DNA of 64,000 nucleotides from JBDWFY01 sp965275915 (GCA_965275915.1 CBDHYI010000002.1:157195-221194); one strand, 5' to 3'. Counted from the first letter of the stretch, positions 43,947 to 53,303 are shown. Made by a program: numbers and translations. Notes: a model not told the origin generated them from the letters alone.

Positions 43947-46262
43947 TCACCCGGCCTGTCGAAAGAGGTAAACCGGACTTGACCAGGCCTGGAACCCATC
44001 TTCGGTGGTAACGCAAATCCAGATCGGGTTGTCCCCCGTGGGTTTGAGCGGGACCGTCCGGCGGAATGTTAGTTCGCGCTTCAATTCCTGATCGGGCAAT
44101 CTGAAAACCCGTATCTTCCGATCCAGCCCGCCCGCATCGTGCACGGTGTCGTGCAGACCGACAGTGTCAAGATTGAGACTGAGTTTGCCATGATTGGTGG
44201 TGATCAGCAGTCGGCCGTCCGGGCGGCTGAGCCATGCGTCGAAGCCCATGAAGTTTCCGGTGGTCACAGAATTCCAGACCACCGTATCCGACCCACGCTG
44301 TTCAAGCAGCATGTCGGGGTTCCATCTGTTGATGGTCTCGAAACCCGCAATCGTTGTTCCGGAAAACTGCGCCCTGCCACTCCACTTGGTGTTGCGTCCG
44401 CGGCCGCGATATTCCGCACCGCTCCACAGGACACGGATGCGATCGCGGAGATCGGCTTCAGCGTATGGCCTGATCGTATCCAGAACCCGATTGCCGTTGC
44501 GGATTTCGACTCGTTCAATACCGGCATGGGCACAGATCTCCACCGCCAGTTCGACTTCCGATGCATCCGTTTTGACGATATCACCCATTGTCGCGCTGCG
44601 GGTGTGGTATGTGTCGGTATGGGGCACCGCATCCGGGTTGCGGTCATACAGCGTGCCCCCCTGCAGCAGTGCGACACGAACATCCATGTGCATGCGACAG
44701 CCTGTGGTGCCATAGTGGTGGCGACGCCTTTGAGCCTTGAAGATCGAATCGCGGTCGTTCTTCTCGGTCAAAAAGCAAGTCAGGCCGCCATAGGCCCCGA
44801 AGACCGACGCGCCCGGATAGCTGGCGCCCGGCCGTCCCTTGTGTCCGTCGCTGTTGCACACGACGCCGACCCGGTGCCCGAGTTCGAAACCATCCGTGAG
44901 GATCCACTCGAACGTACCCCAGGCGGAGTGGACCTCGACTGCCGTCTCAATCAACGGATCGTGGTCGTAGTGAATATTGGCATATCGGCCGCCGACATGG
45001 GCGTACACCACCACGTCTTCGTTGGTCTGCCTGAAAGCACGAAACAGGTCGCTGAGCGTGTGGGCATCGGTTTCGATCTCGGACCTGTCTTCCAGCAGCG
45101 CATGCGAGCAGCGGCGGATGGGACGTCCTTCGTAGCGGAAGAAAACGTTGTGGTCCCCACCTACCGCGGTGTTGCCCGACCATTCGTAGCCCGGAAATAC
45201 GGTGAACCGGCCCGGTTCATCATATTCGGCTGTCAGCCGATTGAGGTGCTTCCAGAAGCCGGGGGTGATTTGAAAGTCATTGGCCTGGTGGCTGGTAACA
45301 TCGAGAAAGGCCTTGTTGCGTGCGAAATCCAGATAGCTTTCGACTGTATTCGTACCGACGGTTTCACCGGTCTGCCCATGTAAATCACCCCAATAGCCGG
45401 CGACGTTGCCTTCCTTGATCACCAGCGGGCCGGCCTCGGCGACCTTGCAGCCGTCGATGGAAATACCGATCCTCAGGACGCCCGGTTCCATCACCCGAAG
45501 ATCTTCCAGGGTGATTGCCCGATCCTCCGGGTGGTAGTCCAACTCCTTGGGCAATCCTGCGACGTGAACGGAAGGATGAAGGGTCAGCCTGGCCTTCGCC
45601 TGTGCGGTCGGATTGCCCCATTTGTCTTCCGCCTTGATGCCGAAATGAAATGTCTCGCCCGGCCGGCGCAGGCTCGGGAGGACTCCGTGCCAGCTCTGCG
45701 GTGGCCCGGCGACGATCGGAACCGCCAGCTGGGTATCCGGCAGTTCGACGAAATTTCCGGTTGCCTGAACATCAGCCATGACACGGAATTCGCGACCGCC
45801 TTCTGCAAAGGTCTGAGCAAGCATTCCGGGCGAGCCCCCTGTTGTATCGCCGAAGATCACGGTTATCTCGTCGCCCTGCCGAAGATAGCCGCCGCGCTGG
45901 TAGACAGTCAGGGTTTCGTTCCATGGCCGCTGTCCGCCATTGACATCGTATTTGAGCTGGAGCTGGCCCTCTCCGCTGCTCGTTGCCGAAACAAAATTGG
46001 GGGCCGCCGGATCCACCGTTTGCGGCCGTCCGGAATCGCTGACCAGGCGCCAGGCGATACGGATCGCACCGGTGTCGTCAAGGCCGAGACTTCCGACGAC
46101 ATAGACAAGTTTGAGCGTGTAAAAGCTGCGCACCTCGACGGGGGTGACCGGGTGCAACGTTGCGGTTCCATAGATTGCCGGGTCCTCGCCCGGCGTTACA
46201 GAAGGACCGTTATCGCCGACGAGGTCGCGCCTGACGGCGCCATACGGGCTCAGTGTTTTCAT
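43947..46262 (-). CDS. DUF3604 domain protein (PHP-like putative metallohydrolase)
   Basis: 771 residues from ATG 46262 (MKTLSPYGAVRR); the frame is open to 46373, but that would run into the operator region. The N-terminal third looks beta-rich. The centre has the DUF3604/PHP elements WGDLHGQTGETVGTN, DVTSHQANDFQITPGFW, FPGYEWSGNTAVGGDHNVFF, YAHVGGRYANI and CNSDGHKGRPG, with histidines and aspartates positioned as PHP metal ligands. No signal peptide. Biochemical function is not established; its divergent partner is a carboxylate transporter. Confidence 0.88.
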   Translation of the reverse strand: MKTLSPYGAVRRDLVGDNGPSVTPGEDPAIYGTATLHPVTPVEVRSFYTLKLVYVVGSLGLDDTGAIRIAWRLVSDSGRPQTVDPAAPNFVSATSSGEGQLQLKYDVNGGQRPWNETLTVYQRGGYLRQGDEITVIFGDTTGGSPGMLAQTFAEGGREFRVMADVQATGNFVELPDTQLAVPIVAGPPQSWHGVLPSLRRPGETFHFGIKAEDKWGNPTAQAKARLTLHPSVHVAGLPKELDYHPEDRAITLEDLRVMEPGVLRIGISIDGCKVAEAGPLVIKEGNVAGYWGDLHGQTGETVGTNTVESYLDFARNKAFLDVTSHQANDFQITPGFWKHLNRLTAEYDEPGRFTVFPGYEWSGNTAVGGDHNVFFRYEGRPIRRCSHALLEDRSEIETDAHTLSDLFRAFRQTNEDVVVYAHVGGRYANIHYDHDPLIETAVEVHSAWGTFEWILTDGFELGHRVGVVCNSDGHKGRPGASYPGASVFGAYGGLTCFLTEKNDRDSIFKAQRRRHHYGTTGCRMHMDVRVALLQGGTLYDRNPDAVPHTDTYHTRSATMGDIVKTDASEVELAVEICAHAGIERVEIRNGNRVLDTIRPYAEADLRDRIRVLWSGAEYRGRGRNTKWSGRAQFSGTTIAGFETINRWNPDMLLEQRGSDTVVWNSVTTGNFMGFDAWLSRPDGRLLITTNHGKLSLNLDTVGLHDTVHDAGGLDRKIRVFRLPDQELKRELTFRRTVPLKPTGDNPIWICVTTEDGFQAWSSPVYLFRQAG

Positions 46263-46305
46263 GTGTGAGCGTTCCCAAGGATGTTGCAGACTCGACAAGC
46301 GTATT

Positions 46306-46321
46306 AAAACTATATAGTTTT
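46306..46321. promoter_or_regulatory. 16-bp perfect palindrome, candidate GntR operator
   Basis: AAAACTATATAGTTTT in the 125-base gap between the divergent DUF3604 gene and tctC. It is 44 bases from the former's start and 66 from the latter's, where a shared regulator could control both. The GntR/UTRA regulator at the end of the tct operon is the natural candidate. Binding is inferred. Confidence 0.6.
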
Positions 46322-46387
46322 GTAAATCGTGGTCTGCTGTGCTGGTGTCGAACCAGGCCGGACCGCAGCGCAACTTGGGAGGAAAGC

Positions 46388-47341
46388 ATGAAAATCAGTT
46401 TTGCACGTCGGCGGTGCTTGTTCACGATTGCAACGTTTGCGTTGGGGGTGGCGACAGCTCTGTGGAGCGTCCAGGTGCGGGCCGAATTTCCCGACAGGCC
46501 TGTGACCCTGGTTGTGCCCTACAAGGCCGGTGGCAGCACGGAAACCATGGCCCGCGTGTATTCGGTCGCGCTTGGCAAGGCTTTGGGCGAGAAGGTCATT
46601 GTCAAAACGCGACCAGGAGGAGGCGGCGCGGTCGGTGCGACGGAGGTGGCGAAAGCCGCACCCGACGGCTACACCTTGCTGTTTGCCGCCTCAACGTCAT
46701 TGCTCTGGCCGCCTCTCACACAGAATGTCGAATATGATCTGGACAGCTTCACCTATATCGGTCAGATCACCGAATACCAGCAGGCCATCGTCGCCAGGGC
46801 TGATGCGCCGTTCGACACGCTGGACGAACTGATTGAGCATGCGAGGACGCATTCCCTCAACTATGCAGACCAGAGCGCCATGTCGCGGCAGTACATAAAC
46901 TATATCGGCGACACCGAAGGCGTGAAACTGACCGGTATACCAACCAAGGGCGGCGGTGAAATGGTGCCGTTTCTGCTCGGCGGAAAGATCGATTTTGCCT
47001 GGAGCGGCGGCATTCACAACCGCTATGGTGACAAGATGAAGGTGCTGGCATCGATGAATGCCGGCCGCCTGCTGGCTGCACCGGACGTGATGTCCATAAG
47101 GGAGAAATACAACGTATCCATGCCCAGCCAGGCAGTCATCGTCGCGCCCAAAGGCACACCGGCCGACATTGTCGCGAAACTTGAAAGCGCCATGGAAGCC
47201 GCCGCAAAGGATGCCGAATTCGTTGAACTGGTGTCGAATAAACTGATGTTTCCGGTGATGTTCGTCGGGTCTGAAGCACTGACGCAGGATATTGCCGATA
47301 CGGTCACCGGACTGAAACAGGTTATCGACGCAACCAACTGA
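46388..47341 (+). CDS. Tripartite tricarboxylate transporter substrate-binding protein (TctC/Bug family)
   Basis: 317 residues from ATG 46388, preceded by GGGAGGAAAGC. Signal peptide to about QVRAEF, then the Bug-family features FPDRPVTLVVPYKAGGSTETMAR, VIVKTRPGGGGAVGATEVAKAAPDGYTLLF and the C-terminal PAD segment VAPKGTPADIVAKLESAM. It delivers a carboxylate-type solute to the TctAB membrane components encoded downstream. The ligand is unknown. Confidence 0.93.
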   Translation: MKISFARRRCLFTIATFALGVATALWSVQVRAEFPDRPVTLVVPYKAGGSTETMARVYSVALGKALGEKVIVKTRPGGGGAVGATEVAKAAPDGYTLLFAASTSLLWPPLTQNVEYDLDSFTYIGQITEYQQAIVARADAPFDTLDELIEHARTHSLNYADQSAMSRQYINYIGDTEGVKLTGIPTKGGGEMVPFLLGGKIDFAWSGGIHNRYGDKMKVLASMNAGRLLAAPDVMSIREKYNVSMPSQAVIVAPKGTPADIVAKLESAMEAAAKDAEFVELVSNKLMFPVMFVGSEALTQDIADTVTGLKQVIDATN

Positions 47342-47351
47342 GAATTTCAGA

Positions 47352-47834
47352 ATGGCTGACGTCCAATCACAATCCAGGCAGGCAGCCATCGACATCGCAG
47401 CGGGACTGGTTCTTGCTGCGATGTCAGCCCTCTGCCTGATCTGGATCATCCCCAACCACGTCGGAACCAGTGTCAGCGAAAACGATCTTTCGCCGTCTTT
47501 CTTTCCCAAATTGACCGCCTGGCTTGGCCTTGCCCTGTCGCTTTGCCTGGTTGCGGTGCGGGCCGCCCGCATCAACAGCTTTTCGGAATTGTCGGCCGGT
47601 CTGGCCGGCGGGCGGGCGATCCTGTTTGAAACCGTCGCCTGGGTTGCGGTTGCGAGCCTTGGCTGGTTCGCAATGCCCGCGATCGGTTATGTGCCAATGG
47701 CCGCGGCACTCCTGGTTCTCGGTGCCGTTGCCTGCAGGTTTCGCAATGCTCTGGCTGTTGCCGGACTGGCCATTGTCCTGCCGGCTGCCATCGATCGACT
47801 GGCATGGCTGATTTTCCAGGTCGACCTTCCATGA
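47352..47834 (+). CDS. Tripartite tricarboxylate transporter small membrane subunit (TctB)
   Basis: 160 residues with four hydrophobic segments (about 13-33, 54-70, 90-108 and 115-150) and the TctB feature SPSFFPKLTAWLGLALSL. It is the small membrane subunit of the TTT system, located between the TctC-like gene (11 bases) and the TctA-like gene (18 bases). Confidence 0.88.
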   Translation: MADVQSQSRQAAIDIAAGLVLAAMSALCLIWIIPNHVGTSVSENDLSPSFFPKLTAWLGLALSLCLVAVRAARINSFSELSAGLAGGRAILFETVAWVAVASLGWFAMPAIGYVPMAAALLVLGAVACRFRNALAVAGLAIVLPAAIDRLAWLIFQVDLP

Positions 47835-47852
47835 CGCGGTCAGGAGCGCACG

Positions 47853-49352
47853 ATGCTTGACCAGTTGATCGCCGGCTTCGGTGCCGCCTTTACGCTGACC
47901 AATCTGCTGTTCATTGCACTGGGCATCGCGCTCGGCATTGTCATTGGAGCCATACCCGGGCTTGGCAGCGTGACCGCGCTGGCCGTTCTGGTGCCGGTCA
48001 GCTATTACATGTCTCCGCTTACAGCAATCGCCTTCCTGGTCGGCGTCAACAAGGGTGGGACGTCCGGCGGTGCGATTCCGGCAATCCTGCTGAATAGCCC
48101 CGGCACTCCGGAAGCTGCGGCCACGGCGCTTGATGGCCATCCCATGGCCAAAAAGGGCGAAGCCCGGCGCGCGATGAAATTTGCGCTCTACTCGTCGGTC
48201 ACCGGCGACATGATTTCCGACATGCTCCTTATCGTCCTGGTGGTGCCCGTGGCAGCCATCGCGCTGCAGTTCGGTCCGCTTGAGTTTACAGCCGTGCTGG
48301 CCTTCGCCTTCGCGCTGCTGGCGGGAATTTCCGGCGGCTCGATAATCAAGGGGCTTCTGGCGATATTGCTGGGCGTATTCCTGTCGACGATCGGGCTCGA
48401 TCCGATGGACAGCTCTGCCCGCATGACGTTCGACAATGTCAACCTGTTCGACGGCCTGCCCTTAACCGCAGTCGCGGTCGGTTCGCTGGCCTTGGCATCT
48501 GTGCTTGAACAGATCTTCGACCTGTGGCGGTCGGGCGGCGAACGGACCGCGGATGACACCGCGCCGGCTGCTGCTGCCGGTTCGGCGCTTCCGGCGGCTG
48601 AATTCTTCAGTCACTGGCGGACGATCATACGCGGCGCGCTGATCGGCTCCGGTATCGGTATGCTGCCGGGTCTCGGGGTCACACTGGCGGCTTTCCTCAG
48701 CTATGGTGGCGCACGGCGTGCCTCGCGTGAACCGGAGAGTTTTGGCACCGGCAATCCCGACGGCATTGTCGCGACCGAGGCTGCCAACAGCGCGGTCGTC
48801 GGCGCCAACCTCGTACCCACCATCGCACTGGGCATTCCCGGCAACATTGCTGCCGCATTGCTGATAAGCGCATTCATCATCCACGGTATCGTGCCGGGAC
48901 CGTTCATGATGACCATGCATGGCGATCTGATCTATGCGCTGTTTGCCAGCATGCTGTTGGCGAACGGCATTCACCTGATAATCGGCAAGGCCGGGATTCC
49001 CGTCTGGGCCACTTTCGCGAAGGCACCGCGGGGACTGATATTGCCCGCGGTGGTCGTTTTGTGCATGGTTGGTGTCTATCTTCCCGGCCAGTCAATGTTC
49101 GACGTTGCGGTAATGCTGGCGTTCGGCGCCGTCGGGCTGGCTATGCGCCGCACCGGTTTCTCCGTGGTCTGTATGGTCATTGGATTCATACTCGGCGGCA
49201 TGTTCGAAACATCCTTGCGCCAGTCGCTCTTACTTTATAAGTCAGATATCGGCGTCATAGTGGAAAGCCCCATCGCCATCGCGTTTTTCGGGCTGACTGT
49301 AATTCTGCTGCTTCGGTCCGCCTGGCAAGAGAGCAAGAGTGGGAACAGCTGA
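47853..49352 (+). CDS. Tripartite tricarboxylate transporter large membrane subunit (TctA)
   Basis: 499 residues with 10-12 membrane helices. TctA motifs: GIVIGAIPGLGSVTALAVLVPVSY, FLVGVNKGGTSGGAIPAILLNSPGTPEAAATALDGHPMAKKGEA and the second-half repeat GMLPGLGVTLAAFLSYGGARR with NSAVVGANLVPTIALGIPG. It forms the sodium- or proton-coupled transport channel of the TTT system. Its last 14 bases overlap the GntR gene start. Confidence 0.95.
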   Translation: MLDQLIAGFGAAFTLTNLLFIALGIALGIVIGAIPGLGSVTALAVLVPVSYYMSPLTAIAFLVGVNKGGTSGGAIPAILLNSPGTPEAAATALDGHPMAKKGEARRAMKFALYSSVTGDMISDMLLIVLVVPVAAIALQFGPLEFTAVLAFAFALLAGISGGSIIKGLLAILLGVFLSTIGLDPMDSSARMTFDNVNLFDGLPLTAVAVGSLALASVLEQIFDLWRSGGERTADDTAPAAAAGSALPAAEFFSHWRTIIRGALIGSGIGMLPGLGVTLAAFLSYGGARRASREPESFGTGNPDGIVATEAANSAVVGANLVPTIALGIPGNIAAALLISAFIIHGIVPGPFMMTMHGDLIYALFASMLLANGIHLIIGKAGIPVWATFAKAPRGLILPAVVVLCMVGVYLPGQSMFDVAVMLAFGAVGLAMRRTGFSVVCMVIGFILGGMFETSLRQSLLLYKSDIGVIVESPIAIAFFGLTVILLLRSAWQESKSGNS

Positions 49353-50151
49353 AAATATCGGCAAGGCACATGCCGGCGATCTTCCGAATGCCGAAGAGCT
49401 GAAGGTCTGCCACGTGCTTGCGGCAGAAATGAAAGCCGTTTTGGCCTCTCAACGTTGCACCAAACGGACGGCCGCGCGTCTGGCTATTTCCAACGCGATC
49501 CGTTCGAACGTGCTGAAACCGGGCGACTATCTTCCGTCCGAACTGGCGCTCACGAAAGTTCTCGACGTCAGCCTCGGCACGGTTCAGGCTGCCCTGCTGC
49601 AGCTCCGTGATGTCGGCCTGATCATTCGTCGGCGTGGCGACGGGACCCGTGTTGCCGCGCAGGAGCCTCTGGCCGAAACGGTCTGGCACTTTCGTTTTCA
49701 ATCCAGGGACAGTCAAAGGCCATTGCGCATCGCTGATGAGAGCATTCAATTGGAAACGGTTGCCGATGATGGCCTCTGGTCAGACCATTTGGGGTCCGAC
49801 CAGGCCTGCTACCGGATCGTAAGGCAACTCCAAATGCTGGATGGAACCCGCGCGGGTGCCGACATGTACTTCCCTTACTCACTGGCAAGCGGACTGGAAG
49901 CAATCGACATCAATGAACTGCTGATGACCAACATTCGGGCGTTTCTCGAGGAACGCCTCAATCTGAAGATTACCAGGCGCGAGCATGTCGTGACAACGGT
50001 AAGGCCGGATGCGCAGACTTTGAAAACCTACCAACTGACGTCAGATGGGCCCTATTACGGGATCCACGCCAGGACGTGGTCCAGCGACAGCACACCGGTT
50101 TACTACCAGCGTATCCTGGTCGCTGTCAGCGACTGCAATCTCAAATTCTAA
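49339..50151 (+). CDS. GntR family regulator, HutC/UTRA type
   Basis: 270 residues from GTG 49339, overlapping tctA by 14 bases. The winged helix (residues about 45-105) contains NAIRSNVLKPGDYLPSELALTKVLDVSLGTVQAALLQL. The C-terminal half resembles a UTRA ligand-binding domain (YGIHARTWSSDSTPVYYQRIL). Probable local regulator of the TTT transporter and DUF3604 gene, with the palindrome at 46306 as candidate site. An N-terminal extension of about 40 residues precedes the HTH. Confidence 0.82.
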   Translation: MGTAENIGKAHAGDLPNAEELKVCHVLAAEMKAVLASQRCTKRTAARLAISNAIRSNVLKPGDYLPSELALTKVLDVSLGTVQAALLQLRDVGLIIRRRGDGTRVAAQEPLAETVWHFRFQSRDSQRPLRIADESIQLETVADDGLWSDHLGSDQACYRIVRQLQMLDGTRAGADMYFPYSLASGLEAIDINELLMTNIRAFLEERLNLKITRREHVVTTVRPDAQTLKTYQLTSDGPYYGIHARTWSSDSTPVYYQRILVAVSDCNLKF

Positions 50152-50154
50152 AAA

Positions 50155-50517
50155 ATGTTTGACCCCAGGGTTGGTGGCGCACTCACCACGCCCTTCCTGA
50201 GAGAGCTGGCAGACGTGTCTGCTCTCTCATCGGATGCCCGCCTGACGTGCACGGTGGATCAACTCGATGACGCACTGCAATCCAGCCGGGCGGTGCCTTT
50301 GGTTGCCGCCGACCTCGTGTCAGCGATCTGGTCCACACGTCCGGACGCGGAAAGTCCGGCCTGGGCTCCGGTCGACTGGCTGATCGTCAAAAAGTTGGAC
50401 TGGGAATGCACTGTACCGCTGCTGATGGGTCAAAGATACAGTCCGACGTTCCGCAGTCCAATGGACGGGGGCGTATTCTACCCGGCAACGAAGGCTTTGA
50501 ACGGGCTGTTTGCCTGA
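50155..50517 (+). CDS. Hypothetical protein downstream of the GntR regulator
   Basis: 120 residues, not recognised. It starts 3 bases after the GntR stop, so it could be co-transcribed. The visible sequence (PLVAADLVSAIWSTRP, WAPVDWLIVKKLDW) lacks a signal peptide or membrane helix. A second frame (50406-50621) overlaps its end and continues with a plausible amphipathic helix, so a frameshifted remnant of a longer gene is an alternative. Confidence 0.35.
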   Translation: MFDPRVGGALTTPFLRELADVSALSSDARLTCTVDQLDDALQSSRAVPLVAADLVSAIWSTRPDAESPAWAPVDWLIVKKLDWECTVPLLMGQRYSPTFRSPMDGGVFYPATKALNGLFA

Positions 50518-51029
50518 CGCTGATTGAGAGCATTCAGGCCGCGCTGCGCACAGTCAGCAGTATCACCCGTCTGGCTGACCAGCTAACTGCCGTTGCCCCG
50601 AAATTCAGAATGATAAGGTAAGGAAGCAGTGTTTCGGAACCTGCTCGCGGAAGACGCCGTGGTGCTCGCATCGGCCCCTGGTGCCGGTCTTTCCAGATTT
50701 GCTAGCGCTCGCCTGTTCAAGCGTTTGCAAGGTCTTGGCGTGGTGCATGAACCCTCGGGCCGTCCAGCGTTCCGTATTTTTTGGGTTGTGACCAAGACGG
50801 GAGCAAAAAGCTGCGAAAGCCATGCGTGCGAAGACGTCATCCAAAGACAAATTCCGTTGGATCGGGAACTGGCGGGTTAGCCGCTTTCCTGCTGATTATC
50901 GGTTCATCATATCGCAAGCGGACGTCAGGAGATGCTGTCGCCCATCCTGACGCGTAAGAACAATTTCCGGCAGCAGCGTCTTGCTGCTGCCGCAGCGCTC
51001 CCTATGCAGGCCGGGAGATCATGGCGCGG
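50518..51029. other. Intergenic region at the end of the accessory module
   Basis: 512 bases. Open frames exist on both strands (plus 50629-50880, minus 50605-50850), but neither matches a family I know and they exclude each other, so none is called. A stem-loop GGCAGCAGC/GCTGCTGCC (50969-50977 with 50983-50991) sits 39 bases after the heme receptor stop on the minus strand and may be its terminator. Confidence 0.4.
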
Positions 51030-53063
51030 TTAACCGCCAAGGCGGGTGCGCAACGTAAATTTCACGGACGTGCCCGGAGCCGGATCGCTGTCCAGGAAGG
51101 GCGTGTATTGCTCGTTGAAGACGTTGTCGACATTCAGGCCCAGAATGAGGTTTTCACGCGGTTCGTAAGAAGCGAAGAGGTTGACGAGGTTATAGGCCTC
51201 GCTGGCAAGGTCCGGGTCCGTCACATCGTCCTGTGCTGCGACCGCTTCCCACTGGACGCCAAAAACAGCTTTTTCATCGAACGCACGAAAGCCCAGTGTT
51301 GAGACCAGTTTGTTGGCCGGGATTGAGTCAAGCGGTGCGCCGGTATCGCGATCCTCTCCGGTTTGATGCTGCCCTGCCAGGCCGACAAACATCCAGCCCA
51401 TATCGTAGTTGGCTTCCAGTTCAATGCCTTCGATACGTGCTTTGGCAAAATTCTGATACTGGTAATCATCGATGAAAAACGGTGGGGAGCCGGTACCGGG
51501 AATCTGAACGAATCCGATGAAATCTTCGACGTCATTGCGGAATACCGCTCCTTTAAGCCGCAAGCTGTCGCCCTGCGTGAATACATCGTCGCGGGATACA
51601 TTGATACCGGCCTCGATTGTCCGGGCGGTCTCCGGTTTCAAATCCGGATTGGGCAGGAAATCAAAGGAAGGGAAGGGATGAATGCCGGATATGAGTGTCT
51701 CGGTAATCGTTGGCGCCCGATAGCCCTCAGCATAGGTTGAGTAAAACTGGATGCCGTGAAATGCCGTTCTTTCGAATGGCGATATGCCGACGGTGAGCTT
51801 TGGCGACAAGCGACTGCCGGAGACCGATGTATCGCCGCCATCGAGCCAATAGCCATCGAATCTCACCGCGCCGATCACATCGAGCCAGTCCGAATAGCTG
51901 ACGGCATTCTGAACGAAAGCTCCGTAAACGCCGCGATTTCCCGTCGGCGTAAAGAGGTCGAACGTTCCTCTTTCATCCGTCACTTCAACTGAATCGTAGA
52001 ACAAGTCCGCACCGATTGTCAGCTGATGATCAAATGATCCGGTTGAAAACCGTGATGTATTCACGGCATCGGCGCCAACCGTGTTGATGTTGTAACTGCG
52101 TTTGTTGCCCGCCAGCGATCGGTTTTTTTGGGTTTGATCGACGTCTGTCCCCGTCCAATAGACATTTGTCGATACGTCCAGCCAATCATTCTCCGGCATC
52201 TCAAAGCTGAAATTGGCGGTGACCGTATTGTCACTGACCACGTTGTCATACAGGGTTCCGCCGGGGTCTCCTCCGGTGAACTCGCTGTTGTTGGTAATCG
52301 CGCCGATGGTAATGGACTGACCGTCAATTGGAGTGATTTCGGTTTTGACCATGCCGCTGAGGATTTCATTGCCGGAATTGAAGATGTCCTCGCCATTGCC
52401 ATCCTGATACTGCCAGTTCTTGCGGTAAACCACACTGGCAAGGGCCGCGACTGTATCGCTGAACCGTCTGGCTCCCGTTGCTCCGAGCGCAAACCCGTTG
52501 TTGGTATTGTACTGACTGAACGTTTCAGTCGCCCAGATTTCATCTGAATCCAGAAATGTGGACGGTCGCTTGGTTTCAAAACTGACCAGCCCTCCGATGG
52601 CTCCGGAACCGTAAAGATTTGCAACCGGCCCGCGAACGACCGTGACGGTGTCCAGAAACTCCGGTTCGAAGAAATATGCGCCCCCGTTGAGCCCGTGGCC
52701 GGTGACCTGATAATTCTGCCTGGCACCATCAATCGTCACCGCGACGCGCCCGAAATCCTGCAGACCGCGAATATTGATCGCCGATCCTGTTGAATCCGCG
52801 GACTGCTCGACGGACACTCCGGGCACAGCTTGAAGCAGTTCTGCGACGGTGCCGGCCTCCGTCTGCTTGACGGTGCCGTCCGTGACAACGCTGACGGATG
52901 CCAGAGAGTCGACTGCGGCTTCCTCGGTCCGTGTTGCCGTTATTGTGATCGTGTCCAGCTCGGTTGGCTTGGCGGATTGAGCTTGGACGACCTTGGGCCC
53001 GTATCCTGTTGCGACAATTGTTCCAGCCAAAAGAACGGCCGTGTGCCTGCGTGCGCTTCGCAT
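51030..53063 (-). CDS. TonB-dependent heme/hemoglobin outer-membrane receptor
   Basis: 677 residues with a signal peptide (to about VVQAQ). Plug domain (about 45-160): TITITATRTEE near the TonB box, LLQAVPGVSVEQS, INIRGLQDFGRVAVTIDGARQNYQVTGHG, GPVANLYGSGAIGGLVSFET. The beta-barrel region has YRAPTITETL and NPDLKPETA, variants of the FRAP and NPDL boxes of heme receptors (HmuR/ShmR/BhuA group), and ends with an aromatic-poor but typical LRTRLGG. It is divergent from hemP and the hmuTUV genes. Confidence 0.9.
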   Translation of the reverse strand: MRSARRHTAVLLAGTIVATGYGPKVVQAQSAKPTELDTITITATRTEEAAVDSLASVSVVTDGTVKQTEAGTVAELLQAVPGVSVEQSADSTGSAINIRGLQDFGRVAVTIDGARQNYQVTGHGLNGGAYFFEPEFLDTVTVVRGPVANLYGSGAIGGLVSFETKRPSTFLDSDEIWATETFSQYNTNNGFALGATGARRFSDTVAALASVVYRKNWQYQDGNGEDIFNSGNEILSGMVKTEITPIDGQSITIGAITNNSEFTGGDPGGTLYDNVVSDNTVTANFSFEMPENDWLDVSTNVYWTGTDVDQTQKNRSLAGNKRSYNINTVGADAVNTSRFSTGSFDHQLTIGADLFYDSVEVTDERGTFDLFTPTGNRGVYGAFVQNAVSYSDWLDVIGAVRFDGYWLDGGDTSVSGSRLSPKLTVGISPFERTAFHGIQFYSTYAEGYRAPTITETLISGIHPFPSFDFLPNPDLKPETARTIEAGINVSRDDVFTQGDSLRLKGAVFRNDVEDFIGFVQIPGTGSPPFFIDDYQYQNFAKARIEGIELEANYDMGWMFVGLAGQHQTGEDRDTGAPLDSIPANKLVSTLGFRAFDEKAVFGVQWEAVAAQDDVTDPDLASEAYNLVNLFASYEPRENLILGLNVDNVFNEQYTPFLDSDPAPGTSVKFTLRTRLGG

Positions 53064-53211
53064 AAAAACTCTCTTCCCATGAATTGTATGAAGACGTGGC
53101 TGGCGGGTGCCGCATGACTCTCGGCAAAGCTGGCTTTATCGCAACGGTTGCGGTGCTCATCGTTAAATTTGACGAGCTGCTTCAGTTGTTCGTTGCTTTC
53201 CTAAATAAATA

Positions 53212-53226
53212 TGAGTATGAAAGTCA
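53212..53226. promoter_or_regulatory. Candidate RirA iron-responsive (IRO) box
   Basis: TGA-GTATGAAAG-TCA fits the rhizobial IRO pattern TGA-N9-TCA. It lies in the 240-base divergent promoter region of the heme receptor and hemP. Just downstream, 53236-53252 has the imperfect palindrome TTGAGAATGACTCGCAA, reminiscent of Fur-type sites. Confidence 0.45.
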
Positions 53227-53253
53227 ACAATAAAGTTGAGAATGACTCGCAAC

Positions 53254-53270
53254 TTTAGAACGGTTCGAAG
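53254..53270. promoter_or_regulatory. Candidate Irr box (ICE)
   Basis: TTTAGAA-CGG-TTCGAAG matches the Irr palindrome TTTAGAA-N3-TTCTAAA at 12 of 14 positions. It ends 33 bases before the hemP start codon. Confidence 0.5.
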
Positions 53271-53303
53271 GAATGCAGGTACGACCTCCAGGGAAGAACG
53301 GAA

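Noticed and set aside
44139..45383. 414-codon plus-strand ORF opposite the DUF3604 gene
   Set aside because: Antisense shadow; composition lacks protein-like motifs and the DUF3604 frame is clearly coding.
43365..50880. Attachment-site duplication of the tRNA-Arg 3' end
   Set aside because: I looked for a direct repeat of the T-arm/acceptor sequence to the right and did not find one; no integrase gene either.
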